A stretch of DNA of 64,000 nucleotides from Frigidibacter sp. (GTDB lineage: Bacteria; Pseudomonadota; Alphaproteobacteria; Rhodobacterales; Rhodobacteraceae), in NCBI RefSeq assembly GCF_030695035.1, contig NZ_JAUYTT010000008.1, positions 124,001 through 188,000 on the forward strand. Direction: 5' to 3'. The notes beneath the pieces are model-generated. The model was not told the origin of the DNA. It made no database searches and saw only the letters and a program-made list of their open reading frames with translations. A program made the translations under genes and the position numbers. Below are positions 9,556 through 19,646 of this stretch, piece after piece; positions within the stretch are counted from its first letter, which is position 1, and the number at the start of each line of letters is the position of its first letter.

Positions 9556-10863
9556 TCACTCGGCCCCGAAGACCCGCGCAAAGATCGTGTCGACATGCTT
9601 GGTGTGATAGCCAAGGTCGAACTTTTCCTCGATCTCGGCCGGGCTCAGCGCCGCGGTCACCTCGGCATCGGCCAGAAGCTCGGTCTTGAAATCCGCGCCC
9701 TTCTCCCAGACCTTCATCGCATTCCTTTGCACCAGCCGGTAGCTGTCCTCGCGCGACACGCCCGCCTGCGTCAGCGCCAGCAGCACCCGCTGGCTCATGA
9801 CCAACCCCTTGAACTTGTTCATATTGGCCAGCATCGTCTCGGGATAGATCACCAGCTTCTCGATCAGCCCAGCCAGCCGGTTCAGCGCGAAGTCGAGGGT
9901 GATGGTGGTGTCCGGCCCGATGGCGCGTTCCACGCTCGAATGCGAGATATCGCGCTCATGCCACAACGCCACATTCTCCATCGCCGGCGCCACCGACATC
10001 CGCACCAGCCGCGCAAGCCCCGTCAGGTTCTCGCTCAGCACCGGGTTGCGCTTGTGCGGCATGGCAGAAGAGCCCTTCTGGCCGGGGCTGAAGAATTCCT
10101 CGGCCTCCAGCACCTCGGTGCGCTGCATGTGGCGGATCTCGATGGCGATATTCTCGATGCTCGACGCAATCACCCCCAGCGTCGCAAAGAACATCGCATG
10201 CCGGTCACGCGGGATCACCTGCGTGCTGATCGGCTCGGGCGTCAGGCCCAGCATCTTGCAGACATGCTCTTCCACCGCCGGGTCGATATTGGCAAAGGTG
10301 CCGACCGCGCCCGAAATCGCGCCGGTCGCCACCTCGGCCCGGGCCGCCACCAGCCGCGCCTTGCCGCGCGCCATTTCGGCGTAGAAGCGCGCGAAGGTCA
10401 GGCCCATGGTCGTCGGCTCGGCATGGATGCCATGGCTGCGCCCGATGCGGACGGTGTCCTTGTGCTCCATCGCGCGGGCCTTCAGCGCCGCCAGCACCCG
10501 GTCCATATCCGCCAGCAGCAGATCGGCCGCGCGCACCAGCTGCAGGTTCAGCGTGGTATCCAGCACGTCGGACGAGGTCATGCCCTGATGCACGAAGCGC
10601 GCGTCATCGGCGCCGATATGCTCGGCCAGATGCGTCAGGAAGGCGATCACGTCATGCTTGGTGACGGCCTCGATCTCGTCGATCCGCGCCACGTCAAAGG
10701 TCACGTCGCGGGCTTTCCACACCGCCTCGGCATTGGCCTTGGGGATCACGCCGAGCGCGGCCTGCGCGTCGCAGGCATGGGCCTCGATCTCGTACCAGAT
10801 GCGGAACTTGGTCTCGGGCGACCAGATGGCGACCATTTCGGGGCGGGAATAGCGCGGGATCAT
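9556..10863 (-). CDS. purB: Adenylosuccinate lyase
   Basis: 435 residues. Catalyses two steps of purine synthesis: SAICAR to AICAR and adenylosuccinate to AMP. Contains the fumarase/aspartase superfamily signature GSSAMPHKRNP at about 264-274, TSSDVLDTTLN at 96-106 and GRSHGIHAEPTTMG near 141-154. I begin at ATG 10863 (MIPRYSRPEM), the normal start of this family; the open frame upstream is unrelated in sequence. Confidence 0.96.
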   Translation of the reverse strand: MIPRYSRPEMVAIWSPETKFRIWYEIEAHACDAQAALGVIPKANAEAVWKARDVTFDVARIDEIEAVTKHDVIAFLTHLAEHIGADDARFVHQGMTSSDVLDTTLNLQLVRAADLLLADMDRVLAALKARAMEHKDTVRIGRSHGIHAEPTTMGLTFARFYAEMARGKARLVAARAEVATGAISGAVGTFANIDPAVEEHVCKMLGLTPEPISTQVIPRDRHAMFFATLGVIASSIENIAIEIRHMQRTEVLEAEEFFSPGQKGSSAMPHKRNPVLSENLTGLARLVRMSVAPAMENVALWHERDISHSSVERAIGPDTTITLDFALNRLAGLIEKLVIYPETMLANMNKFKGLVMSQRVLLALTQAGVSREDSYRLVQRNAMKVWEKGADFKTELLADAEVTAALSPAEIEEKFDLGYHTKHVDTIFARVFGAE

Positions 10864-10941
10864 CGGGGTGTCCTTTGGCAACTGGGGTCGCGGGTCTGTT
10901 ACCCCCAAACCCCCCCTTGCCGCAAGGTCGCGCCTCCCCCT

Positions 10942-10990
10942 TCTTGCTGGGACAAATATCCCGCGGGGTGCGGGGGCGCGAAGCCCCCGC
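10942..10990 (+). repeat. Dispersed intergenic hairpin repeat, copy 1
   Basis: ACAAATATCCCGCGGGG followed by the perfect hairpin GCGGGGGC (10970-10977) / GCCCCCGC (10983-10990). Same build as the elements at 26264, 36585 and (inverted) 52881. Lies between purB and the DUF3445 gene. Confidence 0.65.
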
Positions 10991-11076
10991 CTGCCAGCCA
11001 CGCGCGCGCCGCAAACAGGCCAGGCACGTCGCTGCCCGGCTTTCCCCCGCCGCAACGCAGCGCTACGCTGGCATGC

Positions 11077-11862
11077 ATGAGCACCGTCCTGCAATCCCGT
11101 CTTCCCTTCGCCCCCTGGGCCGATCCGCGCACGCGGCGGCTGCCGGGGATCCTGCCGCTCGACATGGCCGAGTGGCTCGACATCGACGATGCCTATGGCG
11201 GTCAGATGGCGCTGCGGGACGCTTTGATCGCGGAGCGGCCGGAGGCGGTCCATGCGCTGACCGACGCCGCGCGCCCCGCGGCGGAGGAGCTTTACGAGAT
11301 GCTGCTGCCGCTGCTGCCGGGGCTCGGCTTTTCCATCGGCACGGACACCGCCCTGCGCCCCGACGGGATGACGGTGCCGCTGGACCCAGGGCAGCCGCTG
11401 CTGACGCTGGGGCGGCTGGTGCAAGAGGATCTGATGCTGATGCTGCCCGGCGAAACCGAGCATGTGCTGGCCGGGGCGGTCCTGTGCTTTCCGGCAGGCT
11501 GGACGCTGGCCGAGAAGTTCGGCCAGCCCATGGGCCGCATCCATGTGCCGGTGGCGATCTATACGGAGGATGTTGCCAAACGCGTGCAGCGCCTGCTGGA
11601 CGGGGTGCAGCCGGGGCGGCCGCTGGTGCGCGGCACCGCCCACCATTCCAACGCGCCGCTGTTCAACCCCAGGACCGAGGCGATGGGCCGGGCGATCACC
11701 GGCGATCTGCCCTTCTTACGGGTCGAACGGCAATGTCTGCTGCGGCTGCCGCAGACGCGGGCAGTGGTCTTCTCGGTCCACACCTATGTGCTGCGCCCCG
11801 AGGCGCTGAGCGCGGAGCAGGCGGCATTGCTGCGGGAGTTCCCGATCCGCCACGCCGCCTGA
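11077..11862 (+). CDS. DUF3445 protein (heme-dependent oxidative N-demethylase-like)
   Basis: 261 residues. The sequence resembles the DUF3445 family, some members of which are described as heme-dependent oxidative N-demethylase subunits. Conserved-looking parts include LVQEDLMLML, CFPAGWTLAEKFGQPMGRIHVPV and a C-terminal VFSVHTYVLRPEAL. The start at 11077 fits a conventional N-terminus; the frame stays open far upstream over purB, which is a shadow. No partner subunit is nearby, so substrate remains open. Confidence 0.75.
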   Translation: MSTVLQSRLPFAPWADPRTRRLPGILPLDMAEWLDIDDAYGGQMALRDALIAERPEAVHALTDAARPAAEELYEMLLPLLPGLGFSIGTDTALRPDGMTVPLDPGQPLLTLGRLVQEDLMLMLPGETEHVLAGAVLCFPAGWTLAEKFGQPMGRIHVPVAIYTEDVAKRVQRLLDGVQPGRPLVRGTAHHSNAPLFNPRTEAMGRAITGDLPFLRVERQCLLRLPQTRAVVFSVHTYVLRPEALSAEQAALLREFPIRHAA

Positions 11863-11872
11863 TCTCTGGTTT

Positions 11873-12820
11873 TCAGATCATCTGAATCAGCGCCGCCCCC
11901 AGCGAGGATTGAGACAGCGCCACTGCAAAGCCGGTCAGGGCCATCGCCCGCGCGGTCAGCCGCATATCCTCGCGCCCAAGGGCGTTGTAGGTCAGCAGGG
12001 CCGCACCGACCGGCGCCGCCACGATGATCAGCGTGATGTTCATCGAGTAAAGCGTCAGCCGCTGCGGCAGCGGTGCCTTGGCCCGGCGCTCTGGCGTCTC
12101 GCCGGTATAAAGGGCATCGCGGATCCGCGCCGCCTCGGACACCATCGGATGCGGCAGGTCGGGCTGCGAATTGGCGAAGGCTTCGGATGGGGCAGGGCGC
12201 AGCTTGGCCTTGATCCGCGCGGCGGCAAGCTTGGCTGCGGCGGGCTGCCGCGCCGGGATCGGCGTGACCTCGGCCACAGGCTCGACCACAGATTCTGGCA
12301 CAGATTCTGGCACAGATTCCGGCGCAGCCTCGGGCACAGCGTCTGGCGCGATGTCGGCGCCGGCTTCGGTCTCTGGCACCTCCATCTGCACCCGGCAGAT
12401 GTCGCGCACGATCCCGTCGAACTCGTCGGGCCCGAACTCGCCGCCGGTCTCGCTCCACAGCGTCAGATCGGCCGGATAGCGCGCGGCGACCTTGTCCGCG
12501 ATCGACCGGCACAGCGCCTCGCGCCGCTCGGCCAGCACCAGCGGCTGCCCTTCGTTCACCCCGAAGCTGACCGCCAGCACCAGACCGGCCTGATGGCCAG
12601 AGGCGAACCCCTCGGTCGGCTGATCGCAATAGGCCAGCACGACGCGGGCGCCGTCGATCTGGAAGGTGGCAAAGTCGTCATAGGGACGACCGTGGTGATA
12701 GCTTGCGCGTGGCCTGCTGCGGAAAGCCTCGTCGAACTGCTCGATGAGGTCTTCGAACTCACTCAACATTGTTTTTTTATACAGCAGGGTAGCGACGATC
12801 GTTGCTGAAGCCAGGTGCAT
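11873..12820 (-). CDS. Conserved membrane protein of unknown function
   Basis: 315 residues; not recognised. The N-terminal ~140 residues look soluble (SEFEDLIEQFDEAF, FATFQIDGARVVLAYCD), then an acidic Pro/Glu/Val linker with a three-fold PESV repeat, a basic patch and two C-terminal membrane helices (YSMNITLIIVAAPVGAALLTY and the last 20 residues). The ATG at 12820 has AAGGAGAG 8 bases upstream; MLSEFEDL at 12769 is an alternative start with no clear binding site. It lies downstream of glnA, with a terminator between. Confidence 0.7.
   Translation of the reverse strand: MHLASATIVATLLYKKTMLSEFEDLIEQFDEAFRSRPRASYHHGRPYDDFATFQIDGARVVLAYCDQPTEGFASGHQAGLVLAVSFGVNEGQPLVLAERREALCRSIADKVAARYPADLTLWSETGGEFGPDEFDGIVRDICRVQMEVPETEAGADIAPDAVPEAAPESVPESVPESVVEPVAEVTPIPARQPAAAKLAAARIKAKLRPAPSEAFANSQPDLPHPMVSEAARIRDALYTGETPERRAKAPLPQRLTLYSMNITLIIVAAPVGAALLTYNALGREDMRLTARAMALTGFAVALSQSSLGAALIQMI
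12287..12322. repeat. Three tandem 12-bp repeats inside the membrane protein gene
   Basis: CACAGATTCTGG occurs three times in a row (last copy one base different), encoding PESV repeats on the minus strand in the linker between the soluble and membrane parts. Copy number could vary by slippage without frameshift. Confidence 0.85.
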
Positions 12821-12963
12821 CGCCGGAACTCTCCTTATTCGTGCATTCTCACATTACGAATCGAATATGCTCCGAATGGGATAGGATTGAGGCGAATTCG
12901 AGAACATTCCTTCGATCCATCCGCGACGGTTTCCGCAGTGTCCCGGGCATTGTTGCGCAAACG

Positions 12964-12988
12964 AAAAGGGCGCCCGAAGGCGCCCTTT
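12964..12988 (-). terminator. Rho-independent terminator of glnBA
   Basis: The stem AAAGGGCGCC / GGCGCCCTTT with a four-base loop is followed on the minus strand by a short T-run, 20 bases after the glnA stop. Confidence 0.8.
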
Positions 12989-13007
12989 GCTGTCATTGTT
13001 CCCGATA

Positions 13008-14414
13008 TCAGCAGGAATAGTACATCATGTACTCGATCGGGTGCGGCGTGTGCTCGTAGGCGTAAACCTCTTCCCACTTCAGCGCCATGTAGCCGTCGAG
13101 CTGGTCCTTGGTGAACACGTCGCCAGCCAGCAGGAACTCGTGATCCTTCTCCAACTCGTCCAGGGCCTCGCGCAGCGAGCCGCAGACGGTCGGGATTTCC
13201 GCCAGTTCTTCCGGCGGCAGGTCGTAGAGGTCCTTGTCCGATGCCGGGCCCGGATCGATCTTGTTCTTGATCCCGTCAAGGCCGGCCATCAGCAGGGCGG
13301 CGAAGCAGAGGTACGGGTTCGCCGACGGATCGGGGAAGCGGGCTTCCACGCGCTTGGCCTTGGGCGATTCCGTCCACGGAATACGGACGCAGCCAGAGCG
13401 GTTGCGGGCCGAGTACGCGCGCAGCACCGGGGCTTCGAAGCCCGGGATCAGGCGCTTGTAGCTGTTGGTGGACGGGTTGGTGATCGCGTTCAGCGCCTTG
13501 GCATGGATCAGGATGCCGCCAATGAACCACAGCGCCTCTTGCGAGAGGTCGGCATACTTGTCGCCCGCGAAGAGCGGCTTGCCGTCCTTCCAGATCGACA
13601 TGTTGACGTGCATCCCGGTGCCGTTGTCGCCCTTCATGGGCTTGGGCATGAACGTGACCGACTTGCCATAGGCATGGGCGACGTTGTGGATGACGTATTT
13701 GTACTTCTGCAGCTCATCCGCCTGCTTGGTCAGCGGCCCGAAGATCAGCCCGAGTTCATGCTGGTTCGAGGCAACCTCGTGGTGGTGCTTGTCGACCTTC
13801 ATGCCCATGCGCTTCATGGTGCTCAGCATCTCGCCGCGCAGGTCCTGCGCCGGGTCGACCGGGTTCACCGGGAAGTAGCCGCCCTTGACGCCGGGGCGGT
13901 GGCCCATGTTGCCCATTTCATACTGGGTGTCGGTGTTCCAGGCGCCGTCGACGGCGTCGACCTCGAACGAGACCTTGTTCATCTTCACGCTGTAGCGCAC
14001 GTCGTCGAAAATGAAGAACTCGGCTTCCGGCCCGCAATAGAACGCGTCGCCGATGCCCGAGGACTTGAGGTAGGCCTCGGCCTTGATCGCCGTGCCGCGC
14101 GGGTCACGGCTGTAGGGCTCGTTGGTGTCGGGCTCGGCCACGGTGCAATGCACGCACATGGTCTTCTCGGCATAGAACGGGTCGATATAGACCGATTCCG
14201 GATCCAGGATCAGCTTCATGTCGGACTGATCGATGGATTTCCAGCCGGCAATCGAGGAGCCGTCGAACATGAAGCCTTCGTCGAAGAACTCCTCGTCGAC
14301 CAGATCCGCGACCAGGGTCACGTGCTGAAGTTTTCCACGCGGATCGGTGAAGCGGATGTCGACATATTCGACCTCTTCATCCTTCATCAGCTGGAGGGCG
14401 TCTTTGATGCTCAT
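13008..14414 (-). CDS. glnA: Glutamine synthetase, type I
   Basis: 468 residues, the full length of GSI. Makes glutamine from glutamate, ammonia and ATP in the cytoplasm as a dodecamer. Contains [11 protein letters not shown] near 48-58, the metal site [13 protein letters not shown], the ATP-binding stretch [23 protein letters not shown] and the adenylylation loop [10 protein letters not shown], whose tyrosine is the usual target of the adenylyltransferase. Downstream of glnB by 66 bases, probably cotranscribed. Confidence 0.97.
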   Translation of the reverse strand: MSIKDALQLMKDEEVEYVDIRFTDPRGKLQHVTLVADLVDEEFFDEGFMFDGSSIAGWKSIDQSDMKLILDPESVYIDPFYAEKTMCVHCTVAEPDTNEPYSRDPRGTAIKAEAYLKSSGIGDAFYCGPEAEFFIFDDVRYSVKMNKVSFEVDAVDGAWNTDTQYEMGNMGHRPGVKGGYFPVNPVDPAQDLRGEMLSTMKRMGMKVDKHHHEVASNQHELGLIFGPLTKQADELQKYKYVIHNVAHAYGKSVTFMPKPMKGDNGTGMHVNMSIWKDGKPLFAGDKYADLSQEALWFIGGILIHAKALNAITNPSTNSYKRLIPGFEAPVLRAYSARNRSGCVRIPWTESPKAKRVEARFPDPSANPYLCFAALLMAGLDGIKNKIDPGPASDKDLYDLPPEELAEIPTVCGSLREALDELEKDHEFLLAGDVFTKDQLDGYMALKWEEVYAYEHTPHPIEYMMYYSC

Positions 14415-14480
14415 GTGACCTTCTTCCCTTTACGATTGAGCACTGGGGGCCGCCACTTGCCGGTGCGGCCCGCGAAGTCG

Positions 14481-14858
<378 letters not shown>

Positions 14859-14996
14859 TCAGACCACTTTCACAGCAGCGCCACAATTGGGTAGGCTGGA
14901 CACCTGCGGTCCCTTGGCGGGAATCCGTGGGGTGCGATTAAAAAATGTGCAACCTGTCTGTGGCGTGGGCGGTTTGCGAAAAACACGGGCGGAACC

Positions 14997-16589
14997 ATGA
15001 CCGAGATCCTGACATCTGCCCAAATGCGCGCCATCGAGGCCGCCGCCATCGCCTCGGGCCACGTCACCGGGTTGGAGCTTATGGAGCGGGCAGGGCAGGG
15101 CGTGGTCGAAGCGGTCTTCGCCGAATGGCCGGCATTGGCGGTCGCCCCGCACCGCGCGGTGGTGCTCTGCGGGCCGGGCAACAACGGCGGCGACGGGTTC
15201 GTGGTGGCGCGGCTGTTGAAGGGCTGGGGCTGGGAGGTGGAGGTGTTCCTCTACGGCGATCCGGGCAAGCTGCCGCCGAATGCGCGGGTGAATTATGAGC
15301 GATGGTGCGGGATGGGGGAGGTGGGTTCGGATTATGACCGGCCGGGCGGCTGGGAATGCGACCTGCTTGTCGATGCGCTGTTCGGGATCGGGCTGAGGGG
15401 CCCGCTCCGGCAGTTCGGAAATCTGTTCTGGAACATGGAGGATATGGTCGAGTGCTTCCCCGTCGAGCCGCATCACAAGATCGGGCGGCCAGCCATCGTC
15501 GCCATCGATATCCCCAGTGGGATCTGCGCCGATAGTGGTCGCGACTTCCCCCACGAAGACGAGCACTACAGGTTCGCCGCAACCGCGCACCTCACGGTGA
15601 CGTTTCATCGCGCGAAGCTAGGGCACTACCTCGGAGACGGGCCGTGGGCCTGTGGAAAGCTGGTCGTAAAGTCGATCGGACTTGCGGATCATCAGTGGCG
15701 GCGTGAGGAGCAGGCAAGCATCGCCCGCCTGACTGGCCCAGACTATCTAAGCGGGCTTGGAAAAGGTGCGGACAGCCACAAATACCACCACGGCCACGCC
15801 CTCATCCTCTCCGGCGGCGTCGGGCGCGGGGGCGCGGCCCGCCTCGCCGCCCGCGGCGCGCTGCGCATCGGGGCGGGGCTGGTCACCGTCGCCTGCCCAG
15901 CCTCGGCGCTGATCGAGAACGCGGCGCGGCTCGATGCGATCATGCTGCGCCCGCTGCGGGGGGAGACCGAAGCGGGAGCTTTGGCCGCGTTGCTGGAGGA
16001 TATCCGCATCAACGCGCTCTGCCTCGGCCCGGGGCTGGGGGTGGAGCGGGCTCGGGAGCTGGTGCCGGTGGCGCTGCGCGCCAGGCGCGCGACCGTGCTG
16101 GATGCCGATGCGCTGACCGCCTTCGCGGATGCGCCTGAAGACCTGTTCGCGCTGCTGCACGCAGGTTGCGTTCTCACCCCCCATGACGGCGAGTTCGCGC
16201 GGCTGTTCCCGGACATCGCGGCGAAGGTGGCTGCGCCCGCCACCACCGGCCCGGCCTATTCAAAGGTAGATGCCACCCGCGAGGCCGCCGCCCGTGCAGG
16301 CTGCACCGTCCTGCTCAAGGGCCCCGATACCGTGATCGCTGCCCCCTCCGGCCGCGCCGTCCTCAACGCCGCAGTCTACGAGCGGTCCGCGCCTTGGCTC
16401 GCCACGGCCGGGGCGGGGGATGTGCTGGCGGGGATCCTCACGGGCCTCCTCGCCCGCGGGCTGGAGCCGTTCAGCGCCGCCAGTACAGCGGCTTGGCTGC
16501 ATGTCGAGGCGGCGCGCAACTTCGGCCCCGGCCTGATTGCCGAGGACCTGCCCGAACGGCTGCCTGCCGTGCTGAAGTCCCTGACCTAG
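14997..16589 (+). CDS. nnr: Bifunctional NAD(P)HX epimerase / ADP-dependent dehydratase
   Basis: 530 residues. Repairs hydrated NADH and NADPH. The N-terminal YjeF_N epimerase domain (1-215) carries CGPGNNGGDGFVVARLL at 58-74 and VAIDIPSG near 168-174; the C-terminal ribokinase-like dehydratase domain (240-530) carries GRGGAARLAARGALRIGAGLVTVACP, VLTPHDGEFARLF and the anion hole/catalytic TAGAGDVLAGILTGLLARG. Residues about 138-164 form an insertion with less typical codon use. The end overlaps the convergent Hint gene by 4 bases. Confidence 0.95.
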   Translation: MTEILTSAQMRAIEAAAIASGHVTGLELMERAGQGVVEAVFAEWPALAVAPHRAVVLCGPGNNGGDGFVVARLLKGWGWEVEVFLYGDPGKLPPNARVNYERWCGMGEVGSDYDRPGGWECDLLVDALFGIGLRGPLRQFGNLFWNMEDMVECFPVEPHHKIGRPAIVAIDIPSGICADSGRDFPHEDEHYRFAATAHLTVTFHRAKLGHYLGDGPWACGKLVVKSIGLADHQWRREEQASIARLTGPDYLSGLGKGADSHKYHHGHALILSGGVGRGGAARLAARGALRIGAGLVTVACPASALIENAARLDAIMLRPLRGETEAGALAALLEDIRINALCLGPGLGVERARELVPVALRARRATVLDADALTAFADAPEDLFALLHAGCVLTPHDGEFARLFPDIAAKVAAPATTGPAYSKVDATREAAARAGCTVLLKGPDTVIAAPSGRAVLNAAVYERSAPWLATAGAGDVLAGILTGLLARGLEPFSAASTAAWLHVEAARNFGPGLIAEDLPERLPAVLKSLT

Positions 16590-17086
16590 CGCGCGGTAAC
16601 CAGCGCCGGCAGCGCCTCGATCTCGATGCCCTCGGCATAGATCACCTGCGGGCGGTCAAACTCCAGCGCATAGACCGGCAGGTCCTGTACGCTGACCGGG
16701 GCGATGAAATCGCCGTCGATCAGCCGCCGCACCGGCACCACCGCCTGCTTGGCGCCATAAAGCGCCAGCGCCCGCCAGTCGCGGATCAGCACCCCGGTGC
16801 CCGGCGCCAGCAGCAGCTCTCCCTCGGGCCGGTCCAGCCCCAGAACGCCGGCCCGCAGCCGCACCATCTGGCCGCTGATGCGCCCGGCGCGCAGCCCACG
16901 CAGCACCCGCGCCCCCTCGCGCGTGATCACCCGGTCACCGGGCGAGAGATAGTCCACCGGCAGCGCGCCCTCGAGCGTCAGCACCCGCGTGCCGCGCGCC
17001 AGTCCTGTGCTGAAATCCCTGTCGATACTGCATGCGTCCGCACCGGCTTGCCGGCCGGGTGCGCGCCATTGATCCTTGTCGGTCAT
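16586..17086 (-). CDS. Hint (hedgehog/intein) domain protein
   Basis: 166 residues. FSTGLARGTRVLTLEGALPVDYLSPGDRVITREG is the start of a Hint domain as found in many Rhodobacterales proteins; LLLAPGTGVLIRDWRALALYGAKQAVVPVRRLIDG and VYALEFDRPQVIYAEGIEIEAL give the rest. The usual catalytic Cys or Ser at the splice-type N-terminus is not obvious (RGTRV), so autoprocessing is doubtful. Only a Hint module with ~30 residues ahead; role unknown. Confidence 0.8.
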   Translation of the reverse strand: MTDKDQWRAPGRQAGADACSIDRDFSTGLARGTRVLTLEGALPVDYLSPGDRVITREGARVLRGLRAGRISGQMVRLRAGVLGLDRPEGELLLAPGTGVLIRDWRALALYGAKQAVVPVRRLIDGDFIAPVSVQDLPVYALEFDRPQVIYAEGIEIEALPALVTAR

Positions 17087-17272
17087 GGGCCTGTTCCTGT
17101 CACTGCTCTGCCTTAGGGCATTTTTTTGCCAGATTAGGTGAAGATCCCGTTTCTGGCGAGCATTTTCATCGCCGCCGCCGGGCCGCTTTTTCCGCTCGCA
17201 TCCGCTAGGCGGAGTTGCTAGAAGGGCGCGGATTTGGAAGCGGTCTTACGGGAGGGCCGCTCCTTCGGTATT

Positions 17273-17357
17273 GCGGGTGTGGCGAAACTGGTAGACGCAC
17301 CAGATTTAGGTTCTGGCGCCGCAAGGCGTGGGGGTTCAAGTCCCTCCACCCGCACCA
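17273..17357 (+). tRNA. tRNA-Leu (anticodon TAG)
   Basis: Acceptor arms GCGGGTG / CACCCGC, D arm TGGCGAAACTGGTAGACGCA, anticodon stem CCAGA / TCTGG around loop TTTAGGT (anticodon TAG), a long variable arm (CGCCGCAAGGCG) typical of tRNA-Leu, T arm GGGGGTTCAAGTCCCTC and an encoded CCA. It ends 22 bases before the trigger factor start. Confidence 0.97.
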
Positions 17358-17379
17358 GGTTGAAAAAGGACGGACAAGA

Positions 17380-18714
17380 ATGCAGGTCACCGAGACCCTG
17401 AAAGACGGCCTCAAGCGCGGCTACACCATCACGCTCACCGCCGCCGAGCTGGAAACGAAAGTCAACGAGAAACTCGTCGAGGCACAGCCCGAGATCGAGA
17501 TGAAGGGCTTCCGCAAAGGCAAGGTGCCGATGGCACTGCTGCGCAAGCAGTATGGGCAGCGTCTGATGGGCGAGGCCATGCAGGACGCCATTGACGGCGC
17601 CATGAAGGACCATTTCGAGGCCACCGGCGACCGCCCGGCGATGCAGCCCAAGGTCGAGATGCAAGATGGGGAGACCTGGAAAGAGGGCGAGGATGTCGTC
17701 GTGGCGATGAGCTATGACGCGCTGCCCGAGATCCCGGATCTGGACACCTCGACCGTGACGCTGGAGCGTCTGGTGGTGAAGGCCGATGAGGCTTCGGTGA
17801 CCGAAGCCCTGGAAAACCTTGCCAAATCATCCCAAGATTACGAGCCGCGCAAGAAGACCTCGGCCGCGAAAGATGGCGATCAGGTGGTGATCGACTTCCT
17901 CGGCAAGGTCGATGGCGAGCCCTTCGAGGGCGGCGCCGCGGAAGACTATCCGCTGGTTCTGGGCTCTGGCTCGTTCATCCCGGGCTTTGAAGAGCAGCTG
18001 ATCGGCGTGAAGACCGGCGAAGAGAAGAACGTGACAGTGACCTTCCCCGCCGAATATGGCGCGGCGCATCTGGCCGGCAAGGACGCCGTGTTCGAATGCA
18101 AGATCAAGGAGGTCAAGTCGCCAAAAGCCGCCGAGATCAATGACGAGCTGGCCAAGAAATTCGGCGCCGACGATCTGGACGCGCTGAAGGCCCAGATCTC
18201 GGAACGGCTCGAGTCCGAATACAAGGGCGCCGCCCGCGCCGTGCTCAAGCGCGCGCTGCTGGACCAGCTTGACGGTCTGGTGACCTTCGATCTTCCGGCC
18301 GCACTGGTCGAGGCCGAAGCCGGCCAGATCGCCCACCAGCTGTGGCACGAAGAAAACCCCGAAGTGCACGACCACAACCACGGCCATGTCGAGGTGACGG
18401 ACGAGCACAAGTCGCTCGCCGTGCGCCGCGTGCGCCTTGGCCTGCTGCTGGCCGAGATCGGCCGCAAGCAGAAGATCGAAGTGACCGATGCCGAGATGAC
18501 CCAGGCTGTTCTGGCGCAGGCGCGCCAGTATCCGGGGCAGGAGCGCGCGTTCTTCGAATTTGTGCAGAAGAACGCCCAGGTGCAACAGCAGCTGCGCGCC
18601 CCGATCTTCGAAGACAAGGTCGTGGACTTCATCGTTGCGGGCGCCACGGTCACCGACAAGGAGATCGGCAAGGACGACCTGCAAAAGGCCATCGAGGCGC
18701 TGGACGAGATCTGA
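17380..18714 (+). CDS. tig: Trigger factor, ribosome-associated chaperone and PPIase
   Basis: 444 residues. The N-terminal ribosome-binding domain has the signature GFRKGKVP (43-50), followed by the FKBP-type PPIase domain ([43 protein letters not shown]) and the helical C-terminal chaperone domain. It receives nascent chains at the ribosome exit. A His-rich stretch (EVHDHNHGH) lies in the C domain. ATG 17380 has AAAAAGGA 8 bases upstream; the longer open frame runs through the tRNA. Confidence 0.97.
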   Translation: MQVTETLKDGLKRGYTITLTAAELETKVNEKLVEAQPEIEMKGFRKGKVPMALLRKQYGQRLMGEAMQDAIDGAMKDHFEATGDRPAMQPKVEMQDGETWKEGEDVVVAMSYDALPEIPDLDTSTVTLERLVVKADEASVTEALENLAKSSQDYEPRKKTSAAKDGDQVVIDFLGKVDGEPFEGGAAEDYPLVLGSGSFIPGFEEQLIGVKTGEEKNVTVTFPAEYGAAHLAGKDAVFECKIKEVKSPKAAEINDELAKKFGADDLDALKAQISERLESEYKGAARAVLKRALLDQLDGLVTFDLPAALVEAEAGQIAHQLWHEENPEVHDHNHGHVEVTDEHKSLAVRRVRLGLLLAEIGRKQKIEVTDAEMTQAVLAQARQYPGQERAFFEFVQKNAQVQQQLRAPIFEDKVVDFIVAGATVTDKEIGKDDLQKAIEALDEI

Positions 18715-18745
18715 TCGTTCGGGGCCAAGGGCTTTTGGACTGCAA

Positions 18746-18776
18746 GAGGCCGCCCTGCGAGGGGCGGCCTTTTTTT
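18746..18776 (+). terminator. Rho-independent terminator of tig
   Basis: The stem AGGCCGCCC / GGGCGGCCT is followed by seven T residues, 32 bases after the tig stop. Confidence 0.9.
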
Positions 18777-19061
18777 GGATCTTCGGCAGGGCCAACCGCC
18801 CTCTTGCCCGGAATCAAGGCGCCTTGGCGCCGCCGGGCAGCGCCCGTCCGCCCCCTCGGGCGGGCGCTACTCAACCGTTCCGCGCAGAACGCCGGTGGAG
18901 GTAAGCCGCACCATAAAGCGCCGAGAACGAGCGCTGCTCGCCCACCCGGCGGCCGGGCGCTGCCCTCTGGACCGGCACAACGCTTGGGGTGGCGTCTGCG
19001 CCTTTGCGGTTCTTCGCCGAGGTGCTAGGGGGAGCCACGGACCCCCCCAGGAGGCATCATC
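18777..19061. other. Intergenic region with two strong palindromes
   Basis: No credible gene. It holds the 10-bp palindrome AAGGCGCCTT (about 18816-18825) and a hairpin at 18839-18868 with arms AGCGCCCGTCCG / CGGGCGGGCGCT around a six-base loop. There is no T-run, so this is not a simple terminator. An AGGAGG-type site at the right end serves the isochorismatase-like gene. Confidence 0.5.
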
Positions 19062-19598
19062 ATGCAGGCTCTGCTCATCATCGACATGCAGATGGAAATG
19101 CAGCACCGGATCGAGGGCGGGCGCGATTGCGTGAACGCTTCGGCTCCGGCCAAGATCGCGGCCCTTGCGGCGGCATTCCGTGAGCGCCGGCAGCCCGTCC
19201 TTCACATCCGTCACCGGGATTCCGATCCTGCCTCCCCGCTCCATGCCGATGCGGCCGGCTATCCGCCCATGGCCTGTGCCGAAGCTACGGCTGGGGAGCC
19301 GGTTTTCCTCAAGACCACCTCGTCAGGCTTCGCGTCAACCGATCTGGCCGCCTGGCTGCGGGACCACGGAATTACGGATCTTGCGGTAGTGGGAGCCGTC
19401 GCGGGCTTCTGCGTCAACTCGACGGTGCGGGCCGGTTCTGATCTCGGCTTCACCATGACGGTTGTCAGCGATGCCGTGATCGGCTTCGACCTGCCCAGCG
19501 CAGGGCTGTCGGCGCGCACGATCTTTGACGTGACGATGGCGCATCTCGAAGCCGACTTTGCCCGGGTTGTTGAGGCCTCGGCCCTGTTGCCCGTGTAG
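19062..19598 (+). CDS. Isochorismatase-like cysteine hydrolase
   Basis: 178 residues. The catalytic triad of the family is visible: D8 (LLIIDMQ), K84 (VFLKTTSSGF) and C117 (GAVAGFCVNSTVRAG), with the cis-peptide VAG preceding the cysteine. Members hydrolyse amides or vinyl ethers (nicotinamidase, isochorismatase and others); the substrate here cannot be fixed. GGAGG precedes ATG by 8 bases. It stands alone between two terminators. Confidence 0.9.
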   Translation: MQALLIIDMQMEMQHRIEGGRDCVNASAPAKIAALAAAFRERRQPVLHIRHRDSDPASPLHADAAGYPPMACAEATAGEPVFLKTTSSGFASTDLAAWLRDHGITDLAVVGAVAGFCVNSTVRAGSDLGFTMTVVSDAVIGFDLPSAGLSARTIFDVTMAHLEADFARVVEASALLPV

Positions 19599-19646
19599 CT
19601 CGGCACATCCTTCGCCAGCACAGGAGCTTGCCCCCCCACCCCCCAC

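Noticed and set aside
9520-11076. Long N-terminal extension of the DUF3445 gene
   Set aside because: The open frame runs antisense through purB and has no family similarity before residue 1 of the proposed start at 11077.
14930-14954. NtrC-type dyad upstream of glnB
   Set aside because: The half-sites GGTGCG and GCAACC are only partly symmetric and I cannot match them with confidence to a known NtrC consensus.
17273-17357. tRNA-Leu as an integration site
   Set aside because: No integrase or repeated tRNA end lies nearby, and the flanking genes are housekeeping genes.
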